64,000 bases of DNA from Paenibacillus prosopidis (GTDB lineage: Bacteria; Bacillota; Bacilli; Paenibacillales; Paenibacillaceae): the NCBI RefSeq assembly GCF_003337375.1, contig NZ_QPJD01000006.1, positions 107,172 to 171,171 on the forward strand, in the 5' to 3' direction. The notes below the pieces were generated by a model, which saw only the letters and a program-made list of their open reading frames with translations, had not been told where the DNA came from and did not search any database. Positions 35,258 to 44,806 of this stretch are shown here, in pieces. Every line of letters begins with the position of its first letter. Positions within the stretch are counted from its first letter, which is position 1. Made by a program: the position numbers and the translations under genes.

Positions 35258-36724
35258 ATGTTTAGAAGCATACAAAAAGGGAAAGCACACCTCCTTATTG
35301 CGCTTTGTTGTTTACTGGGCGTAAGCATGGGCGGAACGCTTGTCCAGGCTGAAGACGGAGCCGCCGCTTCCTATAATTACTCCTTCTGGGGAGATACCGT
35401 CGCCTCGCCAGCGGCTTATCAGGCGACGACCTTGTTGAGCGGGCCGGGCCTGGGGGTGGGGCCGTTCAAGGATCCGAGCGATCTTCACGTCACGCCGGAC
35501 AAACAAATCTATGTGCTGGATTCCGGCAATAACCGGATTGTTATTCTTGATGAGCAATTCAATCCGGTTACCACGATCGATTCCTTTGATCGGGGCGGGC
35601 AAGCGGACACATTCCAAAGTCCTCAAGGCCTCTTCGTAACGGAACAGAAGCATGTGCTTATTGCCGATACAGGCCATAATCGCGTCGTTCATCTCGACCA
35701 GGATTTCAAATTGGTAAAGATTGTCGAAGCGCCGGAGTCCGAGCTGCTGCAGGATACTTTCCTGTTTCAACCCGTTCGGGTTGTTATGGACAAGGCGCAG
35801 CGGATTTATGTGATGGCGACCGGTGTATTTGACGGCTTTATAGAATTTAATGCAGACGGGGCGTTCACTTCTTTTATCGGCGCTAACCGCGTTTATATCG
35901 ATCCTGTTGAGTACTTCTGGAAGCGGCTGTCGACGCGGGCGCAGCGGAGCCAGATGGTCATGTTTACGCCGACGGAGTTTACGAACCTGGATATTGACGA
36001 TGAAGGGTTCATTTATGCAACCAATGGGGATCTTTGGGGAGACAATATCAAAAAGCTGAATGCTCAGGGCAACGATATTTTGCGTAGAACCGGGTATTTC
36101 AATCCTCAGGGCGATGTTCGTTATACGAACGAAAATGGCCCCTCCAGGCTTGTGGATATTGATGTCGCGGACAGCGAGATGTATTCCGTTCTCGATTCTA
36201 AGCGGGGCCGGGTTTTCACCTACAGCGGTGACGGACATTTCATGTACGTTTTCGGGGGGATAGGCAACCAATTGGGCGAATTCAATACGCCGGCGGCGAT
36301 TGAGCGGGTCGGAGACGATATCCTTGTCCTGGATAAGGCGCTCGGCGAGATTACAGTATTCCAAACGACGGAGTATGGCCGGACGCTCAACGAAGCCGTT
36401 AGAAGCTATTATAGAGGCGAGGAAGAGAAAGCCTTTCAATTATTTAATCAGACGATCAACATGAACGCAAACCTGGAATTCGCTTATGCCGGTATTGGCA
36501 AGTCGCTTCTTAGGCAAGGCGATTACGAAGAGGCGATGAAGTATTTTAAACGAAGCATGGATCAGAGGAATTATTCGAAGGCGTTCCTGCTCTTCCGGAA
36601 GCAAGTGATGAGGGAGCACTTCGCCACGATCATGACCGTTATCGTCGTACTTGCAGCCTGCGCTCTATTGGTGAGAAAGTACCGGAGAACGATGGTAAGA
36701 AAGAGGGGTGTTTCTATTGAATAA
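35258..36724 (+). CDS. Secreted/anchored NHL-repeat beta-propeller protein with TPR and C-terminal membrane helix
   Basis: Protein of 488 residues: signal peptide (ending near VQAED), an NHL-type propeller (about 60-385) with repeats such as PSDLHVTPDKQIYVLDSGNN and SPQGLFVTEQKHVLIADTGH, then a two-helix TPR-like region (about 400-450: AFQLFNQTINMNANLEFAYA, GIGKSLLRQGDYEEAMKYFK) and a C-terminal transmembrane helix (about 458-478) with an Arg/Lys-rich tail. It should be an extracytoplasmic scaffold fixed in the membrane. It lies in the middle of the uptake operon and overlaps the next gene by 8 bases, so it is co-expressed with the permeases. NHL propellers bind proteins or sugars. Its role in transport is not established to my knowledge. 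Confidence 0.85.
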   Translation: MFRSIQKGKAHLLIALCCLLGVSMGGTLVQAEDGAAASYNYSFWGDTVASPAAYQATTLLSGPGLGVGPFKDPSDLHVTPDKQIYVLDSGNNRIVILDEQFNPVTTIDSFDRGGQADTFQSPQGLFVTEQKHVLIADTGHNRVVHLDQDFKLVKIVEAPESELLQDTFLFQPVRVVMDKAQRIYVMATGVFDGFIEFNADGAFTSFIGANRVYIDPVEYFWKRLSTRAQRSQMVMFTPTEFTNLDIDDEGFIYATNGDLWGDNIKKLNAQGNDILRRTGYFNPQGDVRYTNENGPSRLVDIDVADSEMYSVLDSKRGRVFTYSGDGHFMYVFGGIGNQLGEFNTPAAIERVGDDILVLDKALGEITVFQTTEYGRTLNEAVRSYYRGEEEKAFQLFNQTINMNANLEFAYAGIGKSLLRQGDYEEAMKYFKRSMDQRNYSKAFLLFRKQVMREHFATIMTVIVVLAACALLVRKYRRTMVRKRGVSIE

Positions 36725-37343
36725 AGAGTTGTTTAAATACCCGTTAAATCTCATCGTTCATCCCTTTAACGGCTACTGGGACCTGAAATATGACCGGAGT
36801 CAGAAGCTCAATTTAATCATTTCATTTGCGGTTTTGTTCCTGCTTGCCGTTACCAATATTTTAAGCAGCCAATACAGCGGTTTCCTAGTTAATCTGTTCA
36901 ATCCGAACGAGATGAACAGCTTCATGGAAGTCCTGTACGTGGTCGTGCCGGTCTTGTTCTGGTGCGTGGCCAATTGGTCGCTCACTACCCTGATGGACGG
37001 GGAAGGGAAGTTTGTCGAAATCTTTACCTCTACATGCTTTGCCCTAATTCCGCTGGTCGTTATTAATTTCCCGTGGATTTGGTTAAGCAACGTTATTTCG
37101 ATACAAGAAACGGCATTTTATTATTTTTCGAATAGCGTTGCCGTTATCTGGTTTGTTTTTCTGTTATTTGTCGGTAATATGACGGTGCATCAATTTACGC
37201 CGTCCAAGACGATCGGGATCATCATTCTGACGGTCGTCGCCATGGGCTTTATGGCCTTTATCAGTTTATTGTTCTTCAGCTTGGTCCAACAGATCATCGC
37301 CTTCATATCCGTTATCTATCAAGAATTGGTTATGAGGAACTAA
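36717..37343 (+). CDS. YIP1-family membrane protein
   Basis: Protein of about 208 residues. A short cytoplasmic N-terminus, FNGYWDLKYDRSQKLNLI, precedes five hydrophobic helices, the arrangement of bacterial YIP1-domain proteins. The TTG at 36717 has GAGGGGTG 8 bases upstream and overlaps the NHL gene; a GTG at 36708 is possible but lacks spacing. Placed between the NHL protein and the DUF5696 lipoprotein, it may help assemble or hold the uptake complex. Function is inference. Confidence 0.8.
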   Translation: MNKELFKYPLNLIVHPFNGYWDLKYDRSQKLNLIISFAVLFLLAVTNILSSQYSGFLVNLFNPNEMNSFMEVLYVVVPVLFWCVANWSLTTLMDGEGKFVEIFTSTCFALIPLVVINFPWIWLSNVISIQETAFYYFSNSVAVIWFVFLLFVGNMTVHQFTPSKTIGIIILTVVAMGFMAFISLLFFSLVQQIIAFISVIYQELVMRN

Positions 37344-37359
37344 GGAAGGAGGGGGAGAG

Positions 37360-39918
37360 ATGAGCATAACTGCAAGATACTTACTGCTTACCGCATGTTT
37401 ACTGGTCGGGATCATCGTCGCAGGCTGCTCGGATGGGGGCACGGCCAATCAGGCGGATGAAAGCGAACAGCTTGCCGAGGCATTTACGCAAGGAAAGGCT
37501 CTGGGCGTTTCCTTCACGGATACCCGAGTGGCCGGCATGAAAGGGATCGCCGAAAATGATTTATTGCAATTGTTTGTGGACGATCAGACAGGCGCGGTTG
37601 CGGTCATTCATAAGAAAAGCGGCGAGATATGGCACAGCAATCCTCCTGAACGCGATTCGGATTCGTTAGCCGCCGGGGTTAACAAGGGTGTATTGTCCGC
37701 TCAATTGAAAATCGATTTTTATAATTTGTTTGGCCAGCTAAATGCGGTCAATTCCTATTCGGACAGCGTTGTCCATAAGCAGATCAAATTCGAGGAGATT
37801 GTGAATGGCGTAAGGGTGTCTTATCAGTTCGGAACTAGCGAAAAAACGATGGACGACATGCCCATGAAGATCAGCAAAGCCCGTTTTGAAGAAAAGGTGC
37901 TAAGTAAATTGGATAAAACGGGGCAGCGGGCATTGAAAATCGCATATACCGAGGACAAAGAAAATTCAATTTATGTAAGAAATGATGGAGCCTTGAAAGG
38001 ACTTCAGCTTGACCGGGCGCTCAAGGCATTCGAGGATGCCGGTTATACGGAGGAGGATCTGGTAGCCGATATCGCGGAGAACAATCTGGATCAGACGAAG
38101 CCGGAGCCGCGGATTTTCCTTGCATCGATTGAATATATCCTGGATGGTGATAGTCTCGTCGCCAAGGTTCCGGTTTCGGGTATCCGTTATCCGGCGGAAT
38201 ATCCGGTGAATACGATTTCGTTCTTGAGCTTCTTTGGCGCAGGGGATACGGAGACGAAGGGTTCTATCCTTGTCCCGGACGGGTCGGGAGCGCTTATCCA
38301 TTTCAACAACGGCAAAACGAATTATCCGGCCTACCAGCAGCAAGTATACGGAACGGATCAGGCGTTGGATACGACCGAAAATGCGGTTAGAACGCAAGAG
38401 GTCAGGCTGCCTGTATTCGGAATCATCCGCGAGGGCGGCGCATTTCTCGGCATTATTGAAGAAGGCGAGTCCGTTGCGACCATTAATGCCGATATCAGCG
38501 GCAGGCTGAACAGCTATAACTACGTCTACCCGAGCTTCTCTGTTCTGAACAAGGGCGATTTAAGCCTGGATGCAAATGGACAGCAGCGCTCGCTGCCGAA
38601 GTTTCAAGAAAATCCGATGAAGACCGACTTCACGGTCCGTTATGCTTTTCTAGACGGCGAAGATGCATCTTATCAAGGATTGGCGGCGTACTACCAGCAA
38701 TATTTGAAGCAGAACAACGGTCTCCCTCAGCCGAAGACGGGTGACGAGAAGAAAGATATCCCTTTTTATTTGCAGCTGATCGGCAGCATATCCAAAAAGA
38801 AGCATATAGCAGGAATTCCGTATCAAGCGCTTGAGCCTCTTACGACATTCGAACAAGCGCAGAGCATTGTGACACAGATGCAGCAGCGCGATATTCATCA
38901 AATTAAGCTCAAGTACTCCGGCTGGTTCAACAAAGGCTTTGATCACGAGGTTCCGGAGAACATAACGGTCGATCGGAAGATCGGCGGAAGCAAAGGCTTG
39001 CGGGACTTTGTATCGTTTGCGCAGAACCAGGGAATTTCATTCTATCCGGACGTTGCGATTCTAACTGCCCATTCAGGATCAGGGTTTAATGAGACAAAGG
39101 AAGCTTCCAGAACGTTAAGAGGAGTCCCTGCAACGCTTTATCCGCTCGACATGGCGCTCAATCGACGCGACCGGGACCGGTTGCCGTCCTATGTCGTATC
39201 GCCGAAGGCAGCAGGCAAATTCGTGGATGCCATGCTGAAGGACTTCGGCAGCTTTCAGACCGGCGGCATCTCTTTGCGGGATTTGGCAGATCAATTGAAC
39301 AGCGACTATCGCGAGAACAAACAAATCGATCGGGCAGAGTCCGAGGGCATGTCCGTTCAAGCACTTAACAAGATTCGTGAAGCGGACCTCAAGATGATGG
39401 CTGAAGGAGGAAATGCCTATGCGCTTCCTTTCCTGACGGATATTACAAATGCGCCTATGTCGAACAGCAAATTTAAAATCGAGGACGAAGAGATTCCTTT
39501 CTATCAAATGGTTGTTCGCGGATTTATCGATTATACGGGAGCGCCATATAATCTTTCTACCTCCACCGATATAAAGCAATACGTGCTCAAATGTCTGGAA
39601 TACGGAGCTGGCGTTTACTTCGAGTGGATCTATGAGCCGAATCATAGGGTGAAAGATACGGAATATAACGAGCTGTACGCCGTCAATTACGAGCTCTGGA
39701 TCGATCAGGCCGCCGAGATCTATCAGGAGGTGAACGCGATTCTGAAGAATGTCCGGAATGAGCGGATCACCGGGCATGAGAAGCTGAGTGAAGGCGTGTT
39801 CAAAACGGTCTATGAGAATGGCGCTTATGTCATTGTGAATTATAACCGTTCGAAAGTAACGGCGGGCGGCAGGACGGTCGAAGCCGAGAGCTATATTACG
39901 GGTGGTGGGCAATCATGA
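37360..39918 (+). CDS. DUF5696 lipoprotein
   Basis: Lipoprotein of 852 residues with lipobox VAGC near residue 24. The large extracellular body has no enzyme signature I can identify with confidence. Features include GSILVPDGSGALIHFNNGK, VRLPVFGIIREGGAFLGIIE and KDIPFYLQLIGSISKKKH, then a barrel-like second half (YQALEPLTTFEQAQSIVTQM, LKYSGWFNKGFDHEVPEN, ISFYPDVAI) that hints at a glycosidase-type (beta/alpha) barrel. The family recurs in paenibacilli beside YIP1 and sugar permeases. AAGGAGG precedes the ATG. It overlaps the next permease by ATGA, so expression is coupled. It may be a surface glycan-binding or processing protein. Confidence 0.8.
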   Translation: MSITARYLLLTACLLVGIIVAGCSDGGTANQADESEQLAEAFTQGKALGVSFTDTRVAGMKGIAENDLLQLFVDDQTGAVAVIHKKSGEIWHSNPPERDSDSLAAGVNKGVLSAQLKIDFYNLFGQLNAVNSYSDSVVHKQIKFEEIVNGVRVSYQFGTSEKTMDDMPMKISKARFEEKVLSKLDKTGQRALKIAYTEDKENSIYVRNDGALKGLQLDRALKAFEDAGYTEEDLVADIAENNLDQTKPEPRIFLASIEYILDGDSLVAKVPVSGIRYPAEYPVNTISFLSFFGAGDTETKGSILVPDGSGALIHFNNGKTNYPAYQQQVYGTDQALDTTENAVRTQEVRLPVFGIIREGGAFLGIIEEGESVATINADISGRLNSYNYVYPSFSVLNKGDLSLDANGQQRSLPKFQENPMKTDFTVRYAFLDGEDASYQGLAAYYQQYLKQNNGLPQPKTGDEKKDIPFYLQLIGSISKKKHIAGIPYQALEPLTTFEQAQSIVTQMQQRDIHQIKLKYSGWFNKGFDHEVPENITVDRKIGGSKGLRDFVSFAQNQGISFYPDVAILTAHSGSGFNETKEASRTLRGVPATLYPLDMALNRRDRDRLPSYVVSPKAAGKFVDAMLKDFGSFQTGGISLRDLADQLNSDYRENKQIDRAESEGMSVQALNKIREADLKMMAEGGNAYALPFLTDITNAPMSNSKFKIEDEEIPFYQMVVRGFIDYTGAPYNLSTSTDIKQYVLKCLEYGAGVYFEWIYEPNHRVKDTEYNELYAVNYELWIDQAAEIYQEVNAILKNVRNERITGHEKLSEGVFKTVYENGAYVIVNYNRSKVTAGGRTVEAESYITGGGQS

Positions 39919-40829
39919 AATCCTTAACGAAGCTCGGCATGAAGCAAAGGACGTATGCGGAGCAGAAAGCGCTTTGGGGCTTTGTCTATGTTTTGCCTTG
40001 GCTGCTTGGATTTATATTTTTCTTCTTTATTCCATTGCTGTCTTCCTTAAGGTACAGCTTTAGCACTATAAAAGCCAATGCTGAAGGCTTGACGATCACG
40101 TTTGCCGGCTGGACGAATTACTTGGAAGCCTTGACCGTCGACACCAGCTTTAACCGGACGCTGACGGAAGCGATCGTGAATATGGTAGTAAACGTACCGC
40201 TGATCGTCATATTCAGCTTGTTCCTCGCGGTATTGCTGAACCAGAAATTTTTTGGCAGATCCGTGGCCAGGTCCATCTTTTTCCTGCCGGTCATCCTGGC
40301 CTCCGGGATCATTATGACCCTTGAGAGCACCAGCTTGATCCAAGCCGTTAACGAGCAAAATGCGGGCTCCGGCGGCGTTATGAATGCTTTTGCAAGCTTT
40401 GAACTGGCCAAAATGATGCTGCAAGCAGGTGTAAACGAGACGATCGTGTTGTATCTGACGGGGGCGGTTGACCGGATTTACCAAATCGTCAGTCAGTCCG
40501 GCGTCCAGATCCTGATTTTTCTTGCCGGCATTCAGACGATTTCGCCCCAGCTGTACGAAGCGTCCAAGATGGAGGGGGCTACCGGCTATGAAGCCTTCTG
40601 GAAAATCACGTTTCCGATGGTCAGCCCGCTTATTCTGGTCAATATGATCTATACGATTATTGATTCGTTCTCGCGAAATGCGCTGACGGACTTGATTCGT
40701 GATACGGGCTTTGTCAAATTTAACTTTGGACTCAGCTCGGCGATGGCCTGGATTTATTTTCTGGCGATTGCCGTCATTTTATTGATCAGTTCTTATTTTG
40801 TATCCAGGAAAGTCTTTTACCACGAATAA
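39915..40829 (+). CDS. Sugar ABC transporter permease (MalF type), second pair
   Basis: Permease of 304 residues with six helices (WGFVYVLPWLLGFIFFFFIP start) and EAA loop LYEASKMEGATGYEAFWKIT followed by FPMVSPL. Its ATG overlaps the DUF5696 stop. The extracellular loop between helices 3 and 4 is longer than in the first pair (about residues 135-180), which suggests a different binding-protein partner. Confidence 0.92.
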   Translation: MKSLTKLGMKQRTYAEQKALWGFVYVLPWLLGFIFFFFIPLLSSLRYSFSTIKANAEGLTITFAGWTNYLEALTVDTSFNRTLTEAIVNMVVNVPLIVIFSLFLAVLLNQKFFGRSVARSIFFLPVILASGIIMTLESTSLIQAVNEQNAGSGGVMNAFASFELAKMMLQAGVNETIVLYLTGAVDRIYQIVSQSGVQILIFLAGIQTISPQLYEASKMEGATGYEAFWKITFPMVSPLILVNMIYTIIDSFSRNALTDLIRDTGFVKFNFGLSSAMAWIYFLAIAVILLISSYFVSRKVFYHE

Positions 40830-40848
40830 TAGAAAGAGGGTGTATGAG

Positions 40849-41796
40849 ATGCCCATTTCCAGGTTGTTATCGTTAGAAAGCTGGAAGCGATGGCTTTGGA
40901 CATTCATTCGGTTAACGCTGATCGCAGGATTATCGTTCGTTATTTTGTACCCGATCCTTCAGAAAATCTCTACAGCGATTAAGGACAAAACGGATCTTTA
41001 TTCGCCGATCGTCGTTTGGATTCCCAAGCATTATACGCTGGAAAATTTCATGAACGCGATAAGGATCATGGACTATTGGGAGACGCTGCTCAATACCTTT
41101 ACGCTGTCGGCGACGACCACGATTCTGACTGCGGTTTCCTGCGCGCTCGCCGGTTACGGGTTTGCCCGCCTGAAATTTAAAGGAAGCAATTTGTTCTTTG
41201 CAGGTGTCATTTTGACCATACTCGTACCGCCAACAACGATACTCATTCCGATTTATTTAAATCTGAAGGATTTCACCTTAATGGGACTGATTCCTTTGAT
41301 TGCCGGGAAGCCCGTTAATTTGCTCAACTCCTATTGGCCGTTTATTCTCACGTCGCTGACGGCGAATTCGCTTAAAGCAGGATTGTATATTTTTATCTTT
41401 CGGCAATTTTTCAGGGGAATTCCCAAAGAGGTCGAGGAAGCGGCGTACATCGACGGCGCCGGGGTAGGGACAACGTTCACTCGGATCATGCTGCCCAATG
41501 CGGTGCCGGCCATCATTACGACGACGCTCTTCTCGTTTGTATGGCAATGGAACGACAGCTTCTTTACGACGACGTATTTAACCTCGAGTAAAGTCATGTC
41601 TACGCAATTGTCGTCATTGCCGTACAATCTGGCGATTCAGCTTGCTGGCGGCGATACATCAAAAGCGGATCCGTTCTATATGAGCATGGTGCAGGATACA
41701 GGGATTCTGCTCGCGATTTTACCGCTCATTATTATTTATTTGTTCGTTCAGCGTTATTTTGTCGAAAGTATCGAGCGAACAGGCATCGTCGGTTAA
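40849..41796 (+). CDS. Carbohydrate ABC transporter permease (MalG type), second pair
   Basis: About 315 residues with six helices and EAA loop VEEAAYIDGAGVGTTFTRIM then LPNAVPAI. The ATG at 40849 follows AGAGGG by 8 bases; the longer frame from 40798 lies inside the upstream gene. It ends the uptake operon. Two complete permease pairs in one operon with two unlike binding proteins suggest two related ligands or two sizes of oligosaccharide. Confidence 0.92.
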   Translation: MPISRLLSLESWKRWLWTFIRLTLIAGLSFVILYPILQKISTAIKDKTDLYSPIVVWIPKHYTLENFMNAIRIMDYWETLLNTFTLSATTTILTAVSCALAGYGFARLKFKGSNLFFAGVILTILVPPTTILIPIYLNLKDFTLMGLIPLIAGKPVNLLNSYWPFILTSLTANSLKAGLYIFIFRQFFRGIPKEVEEAAYIDGAGVGTTFTRIMLPNAVPAIITTTLFSFVWQWNDSFFTTTYLTSSKVMSTQLSSLPYNLAIQLAGGDTSKADPFYMSMVQDTGILLAILPLIIIYLFVQRYFVESIERTGIVG

Positions 41797-41819
41797 GCTT
41801 TACCGAGCTGTACAGAAAG

Positions 41820-41852
41820 CGTCTTGCGCGAGCCGGAGGTTTCCGCAAGACG
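41820..41852 (+). terminator. Terminator of the uptake operon
   Basis: CGTCTTGCG (41820-41828) pairs with CGCAAGACG (41844-41852), followed by TTTCCGGTTTT. Confidence 0.6.
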
Positions 41853-41904
41853 TTTCCGGTTTTGTGGAGTGAATAGCAATTACCATAGGAAGGTGGTTTC
41901 CGGC

Positions 41905-43206
41905 TTGTCCAGCCCAATAATCAAACGAAGACACACCTTGCTTATAACCTTGTTAGCCACCGCAATAGTCGTAACGGTGCTGCTGTTGAACCGGTTCGAG
42001 CCAAACGGGACAGAAGCTGACGGTACTGGCGAAAGCCCGGCGGCTCAGCAAATGAATGAGATGGAGGTGGAAGCGGCTATGGAGTCAATTGAACAGACTG
42101 CGGCCCCGGAGGGAGAAACAGCCGAAAACGGCGGCCAGGCAGCGCCTGCGGAGCCGTCGGTCCAGACGGATATTCCGTCGCTTGCGGAAACGTATGCAGA
42201 CTATTTTCCGATCGGAGCGGCCATTGAACCGTTTCAGACTACTGGGCTGAAGGCCGAGCTGCTTAAGAAGCACGTGAATTGGCTGGTCGCGGAGAATGCG
42301 ATGAAGCCGGCTTCGCTGCAGCCTACGGAAAGGAACTTCACTTGGGAAAATGCGGACCGGATCGTCGAATTTGCGAAGGAGAGCGGCATGGAAGTACGCT
42401 TCCACACGCTTGTCTGGCATAGCCAGGTCGGAGCTTGGTTCTTTAAGGATGCCGAAGGCAAACCGATGGTCGATGAGACGGAACCGGGGAAGCGCGAAGC
42501 GAACAAGAAATTGCTGCTTGAACGGCTCGATACACATGTCCGCACTATCGTCGACCGTTACAAGGACGACATCAAATCATGGGATGTGGTCAACGAGGTT
42601 ATCGAACCGGGCGATCTGGACGGGATGCGCGCCAGCGACTGGTACAAGATTACGGGTACCGACTACATCGAGACGGCCTTCCGCGCCGCGCGCGAAGCGG
42701 GCGGACCGGACGCTAAGCTGTACATCAACGATTATGGAACGGACAATCCGGCGAAGCGTGACAGGTTGTATGAACTGGTGAAGGAAATGCTGGACAAGGG
42801 GGTGCCGATCGATGGCGTCGGGCATCAGACGCATATCGGCATACATGGGCCATCGGTCGATTCCATCATCGAATCAATGCGGAAATTCAGCGAACTCGGC
42901 CTTGACAATCTGGTCACCGAGCTCGATATGAGCATCTATGCATGGAACGATCGCAGTGATTTCGGTGCGGATATTCCGGATAATGTGCTGAAGAAGCAAG
43001 CAGATCGGTATCGCGAGCTGTTCGAGGCGTTCAAGGCGAACAAAGACATTCTCAGCGGCGTCGTATTCTGGGGAATCGCGGATGACCATACCTGGCTAAG
43101 CTCGTTCCCGATGAAGCGCACCGAGGCGCCGCTCCTGTTCGACAAGCAGCTGCATGCGAAGCCGGCTTTCTGGGCGGTCGTCGATTCGTCAAAGTTGGTA
43201 AAGTAA
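41905..43206 (+). CDS. Membrane-anchored GH10 endo-1,4-beta-xylanase
   Basis: Xylanase of about 433 residues cutting the xylan backbone at the cell surface. An N-terminal helix (about residues 9-28, after IIKRRH) without lipobox or clear cleavage site acts as an anchor. An acidic Ala/Glu linker to about 90 follows, then a complete GH10 barrel: AENAMKPASLQPTERNFTW, RFHTLVWHSQ, acid/base Glu231 in DVVNEV, GVGHQTHIG, nucleophile Glu339 in VTELDMS, and VVFWGIADDHTWL. The TTG at 41905 has AGGAAGGTGG 8 bases upstream; the longer frame starts inside the terminator. It is the functional counterpart of the gutted GH10 at 14063. Beta-xylosidase follows on the same strand. Confidence 0.93.
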   Translation: MSSPIIKRRHTLLITLLATAIVVTVLLLNRFEPNGTEADGTGESPAAQQMNEMEVEAAMESIEQTAAPEGETAENGGQAAPAEPSVQTDIPSLAETYADYFPIGAAIEPFQTTGLKAELLKKHVNWLVAENAMKPASLQPTERNFTWENADRIVEFAKESGMEVRFHTLVWHSQVGAWFFKDAEGKPMVDETEPGKREANKKLLLERLDTHVRTIVDRYKDDIKSWDVVNEVIEPGDLDGMRASDWYKITGTDYIETAFRAAREAGGPDAKLYINDYGTDNPAKRDRLYELVKEMLDKGVPIDGVGHQTHIGIHGPSVDSIIESMRKFSELGLDNLVTELDMSIYAWNDRSDFGADIPDNVLKKQADRYRELFEAFKANKDILSGVVFWGIADDHTWLSSFPMKRTEAPLLFDKQLHAKPAFWAVVDSSKLVK

Positions 43207-43210
43207 GGAG

Positions 43211-43255
43211 AATCTGGTCGATTACAGTTACTTCCGCTATGAGAAGCTTGTCTAA
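43211..43255 (+). pseudogene. 3' scrap of a GH43 beta-sandwich gene
   Basis: Right after the xylanase stop a frame reads ENLVDYSYFRYEKLV then TAA. It matches the last strand of the GH43-linked beta-sandwich: compare GYVDFEYFRYT at the end of the gene at 50823 and GYVDFDYFRV in the giant protein. Only about 14 residues remain, so the call rests on this short match. Confidence 0.45.
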
Positions 43256-43288
43256 TCAATTATTTGTCATTGAGGAGAGTGTCCTTGC

Positions 43289-44806
43289 ATGAATTATAAA
43301 AATCCGGTTATTAGCGGATTCCACCCGGACCCGAGCGTTTGCCGGGCCGGAGAGGATTATTATCTGGTAACAAGCTCTTTCGAATATTTTCCGGGCGTTC
43401 CGCTCTTTCACAGCAAGGATCTCGTGAATTGGACGCAGCTTGGCCATGTCCTGACCCGGCCCGATCAGCTCGATCTAAGCCGAGCGCCAAGCTCCGGCGG
43501 CATATTCGCGCCGACGATCCGCGAGCATAAGGGAACGTTTTATATGGTGACCACGAACGTCACGGCCGGAGGCAACTTCATCGTTCATACGAACGATCCG
43601 CGCGGGGAATGGTCGAACCCCGTATTCGTCGATCATCCCGGCATCGATCCCGACCTATTCTTCGATGAGGACGGGACGGTCTATTTCACATCGGCTGCTC
43701 ATGGCGCCGATGGCCCCGGCATTTATCAGAGCCGAATCGACTTAAAGACCGGGAAAAGGAACTCCGACGTGACCTTCCTGTGGACGGGAACCGGCGGCCA
43801 ATACCCGGAGGCTCCGCATATTTATCGGATCGGCGAGTGGTACTATCTAATGATCGCCGAAGGCGGCACCGAGTATGGCCATATGGAAACGGTGGCAAGG
43901 AGCGAGAGACCAAACGGGCCGTTCGAGAGCTGCCCGCACAATCCGATCTTGACCCATCGCAGCCAATCTAAATCCATTCATGCGACAGGACACGCAGACA
44001 TCGTCCAAACGCCAGAAGGAGATTGGTGGGCCGTATTTCTGGGCATCCGGCCACACGGCTATCCGAATCGCCACCACCTTGGCAGAGAGACGTTCCTTGC
44101 ACCCGTCACATGGACGGAAGACGGCTGGCCGATCATTGGCGATAACGGGACCGTAAGCGAGACGATGCCGGCAGGCATTCTTCCGCTGCAGCCGGTTGAG
44201 GCGCCTCCAGCCAAGGATGACTTCGCAGGTCCGACTCTCGCCCCGTACTGGAATATGATGCGAATATCTGATCCGGAGCGTTGGTCGCTTAGCGAGAAGG
44301 AGAGCTGCCTGACGCTGCACGGCAACGAGACGAGCTTGAATGAAATCGGCGCTCCTGCGTTCGTCGCGAGAAGGCAGCAGCATTTTGATTGCGACGTGTC
44401 CGCGCATATGACGTTTGCGCCTTTACGGGACGGCGAAGAAGCGGGCATCGCCGTGTACATGAACGAACGCTTCCATTACGAGCTTGCGTTGATGCGCATC
44501 GCGGGCGAGCGGAAGATCATCTTCCGAAGAAGAATTGGCAGCTTGCAGAAGATCGAGAATGAAGCGCCTTGGTCTTCCGATTCGCTTTTGCTGCACGTGA
44601 GAGCAAATAGGGATCAATATACCTTCGGGTTCTCCGACGGCAACGGAGCGCCGTTCTGGTTCGGGCGCGGAGAGACCTCTCTGCTCGCGACGGAAGTAGC
44701 AGGCGGGTTCACGGGCGTGCTTATCGCCTTATATGCGACGGGTAACGGCGTCAAATCCGAATCGCCGGCTCATTTTGACTGGTTTGATTACAAAGCGGTC
44801 GAGTAG
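43289..44806 (+). CDS. Cytoplasmic GH43 beta-xylosidase (XynB type)
   Basis: Enzyme of 505 residues without signal peptide, expected to split imported xylo-oligosaccharides to xylose. The propeller domain (1-300) has base Asp14 in GFHPDPSVCR, the motif HPGIDPDLFFDEDG and acid Glu in YPEAPHIYR, plus the SSFEYFPGVPLFHSKDLVNW signature of XynB-type xylosidases. A C-terminal sandwich (about 320-500) contributes to the active site and ends in FDWFDYKAVE. GAGGAGAG about 10 bases upstream supports the ATG. It lies 82 bases after the xylanase; the two may share a transcript. Confidence 0.93.
   Translation: MNYKNPVISGFHPDPSVCRAGEDYYLVTSSFEYFPGVPLFHSKDLVNWTQLGHVLTRPDQLDLSRAPSSGGIFAPTIREHKGTFYMVTTNVTAGGNFIVHTNDPRGEWSNPVFVDHPGIDPDLFFDEDGTVYFTSAAHGADGPGIYQSRIDLKTGKRNSDVTFLWTGTGGQYPEAPHIYRIGEWYYLMIAEGGTEYGHMETVARSERPNGPFESCPHNPILTHRSQSKSIHATGHADIVQTPEGDWWAVFLGIRPHGYPNRHHLGRETFLAPVTWTEDGWPIIGDNGTVSETMPAGILPLQPVEAPPAKDDFAGPTLAPYWNMMRISDPERWSLSEKESCLTLHGNETSLNEIGAPAFVARRQQHFDCDVSAHMTFAPLRDGEEAGIAVYMNERFHYELALMRIAGERKIIFRRRIGSLQKIENEAPWSSDSLLLHVRANRDQYTFGFSDGNGAPFWFGRGETSLLATEVAGGFTGVLIALYATGNGVKSESPAHFDWFDYKAVE

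Noticed and set aside
35312..36439. 375-codon minus-strand frame opposite the NHL gene
   Set aside because: Composition is Arg/His/Ile-rich and it mirrors a well-supported gene; a typical shadow frame.
29006..41796. ATPase expected within the uptake cluster
   Set aside because: None found on either strand; sugar importers of this type commonly share one ATPase encoded elsewhere.
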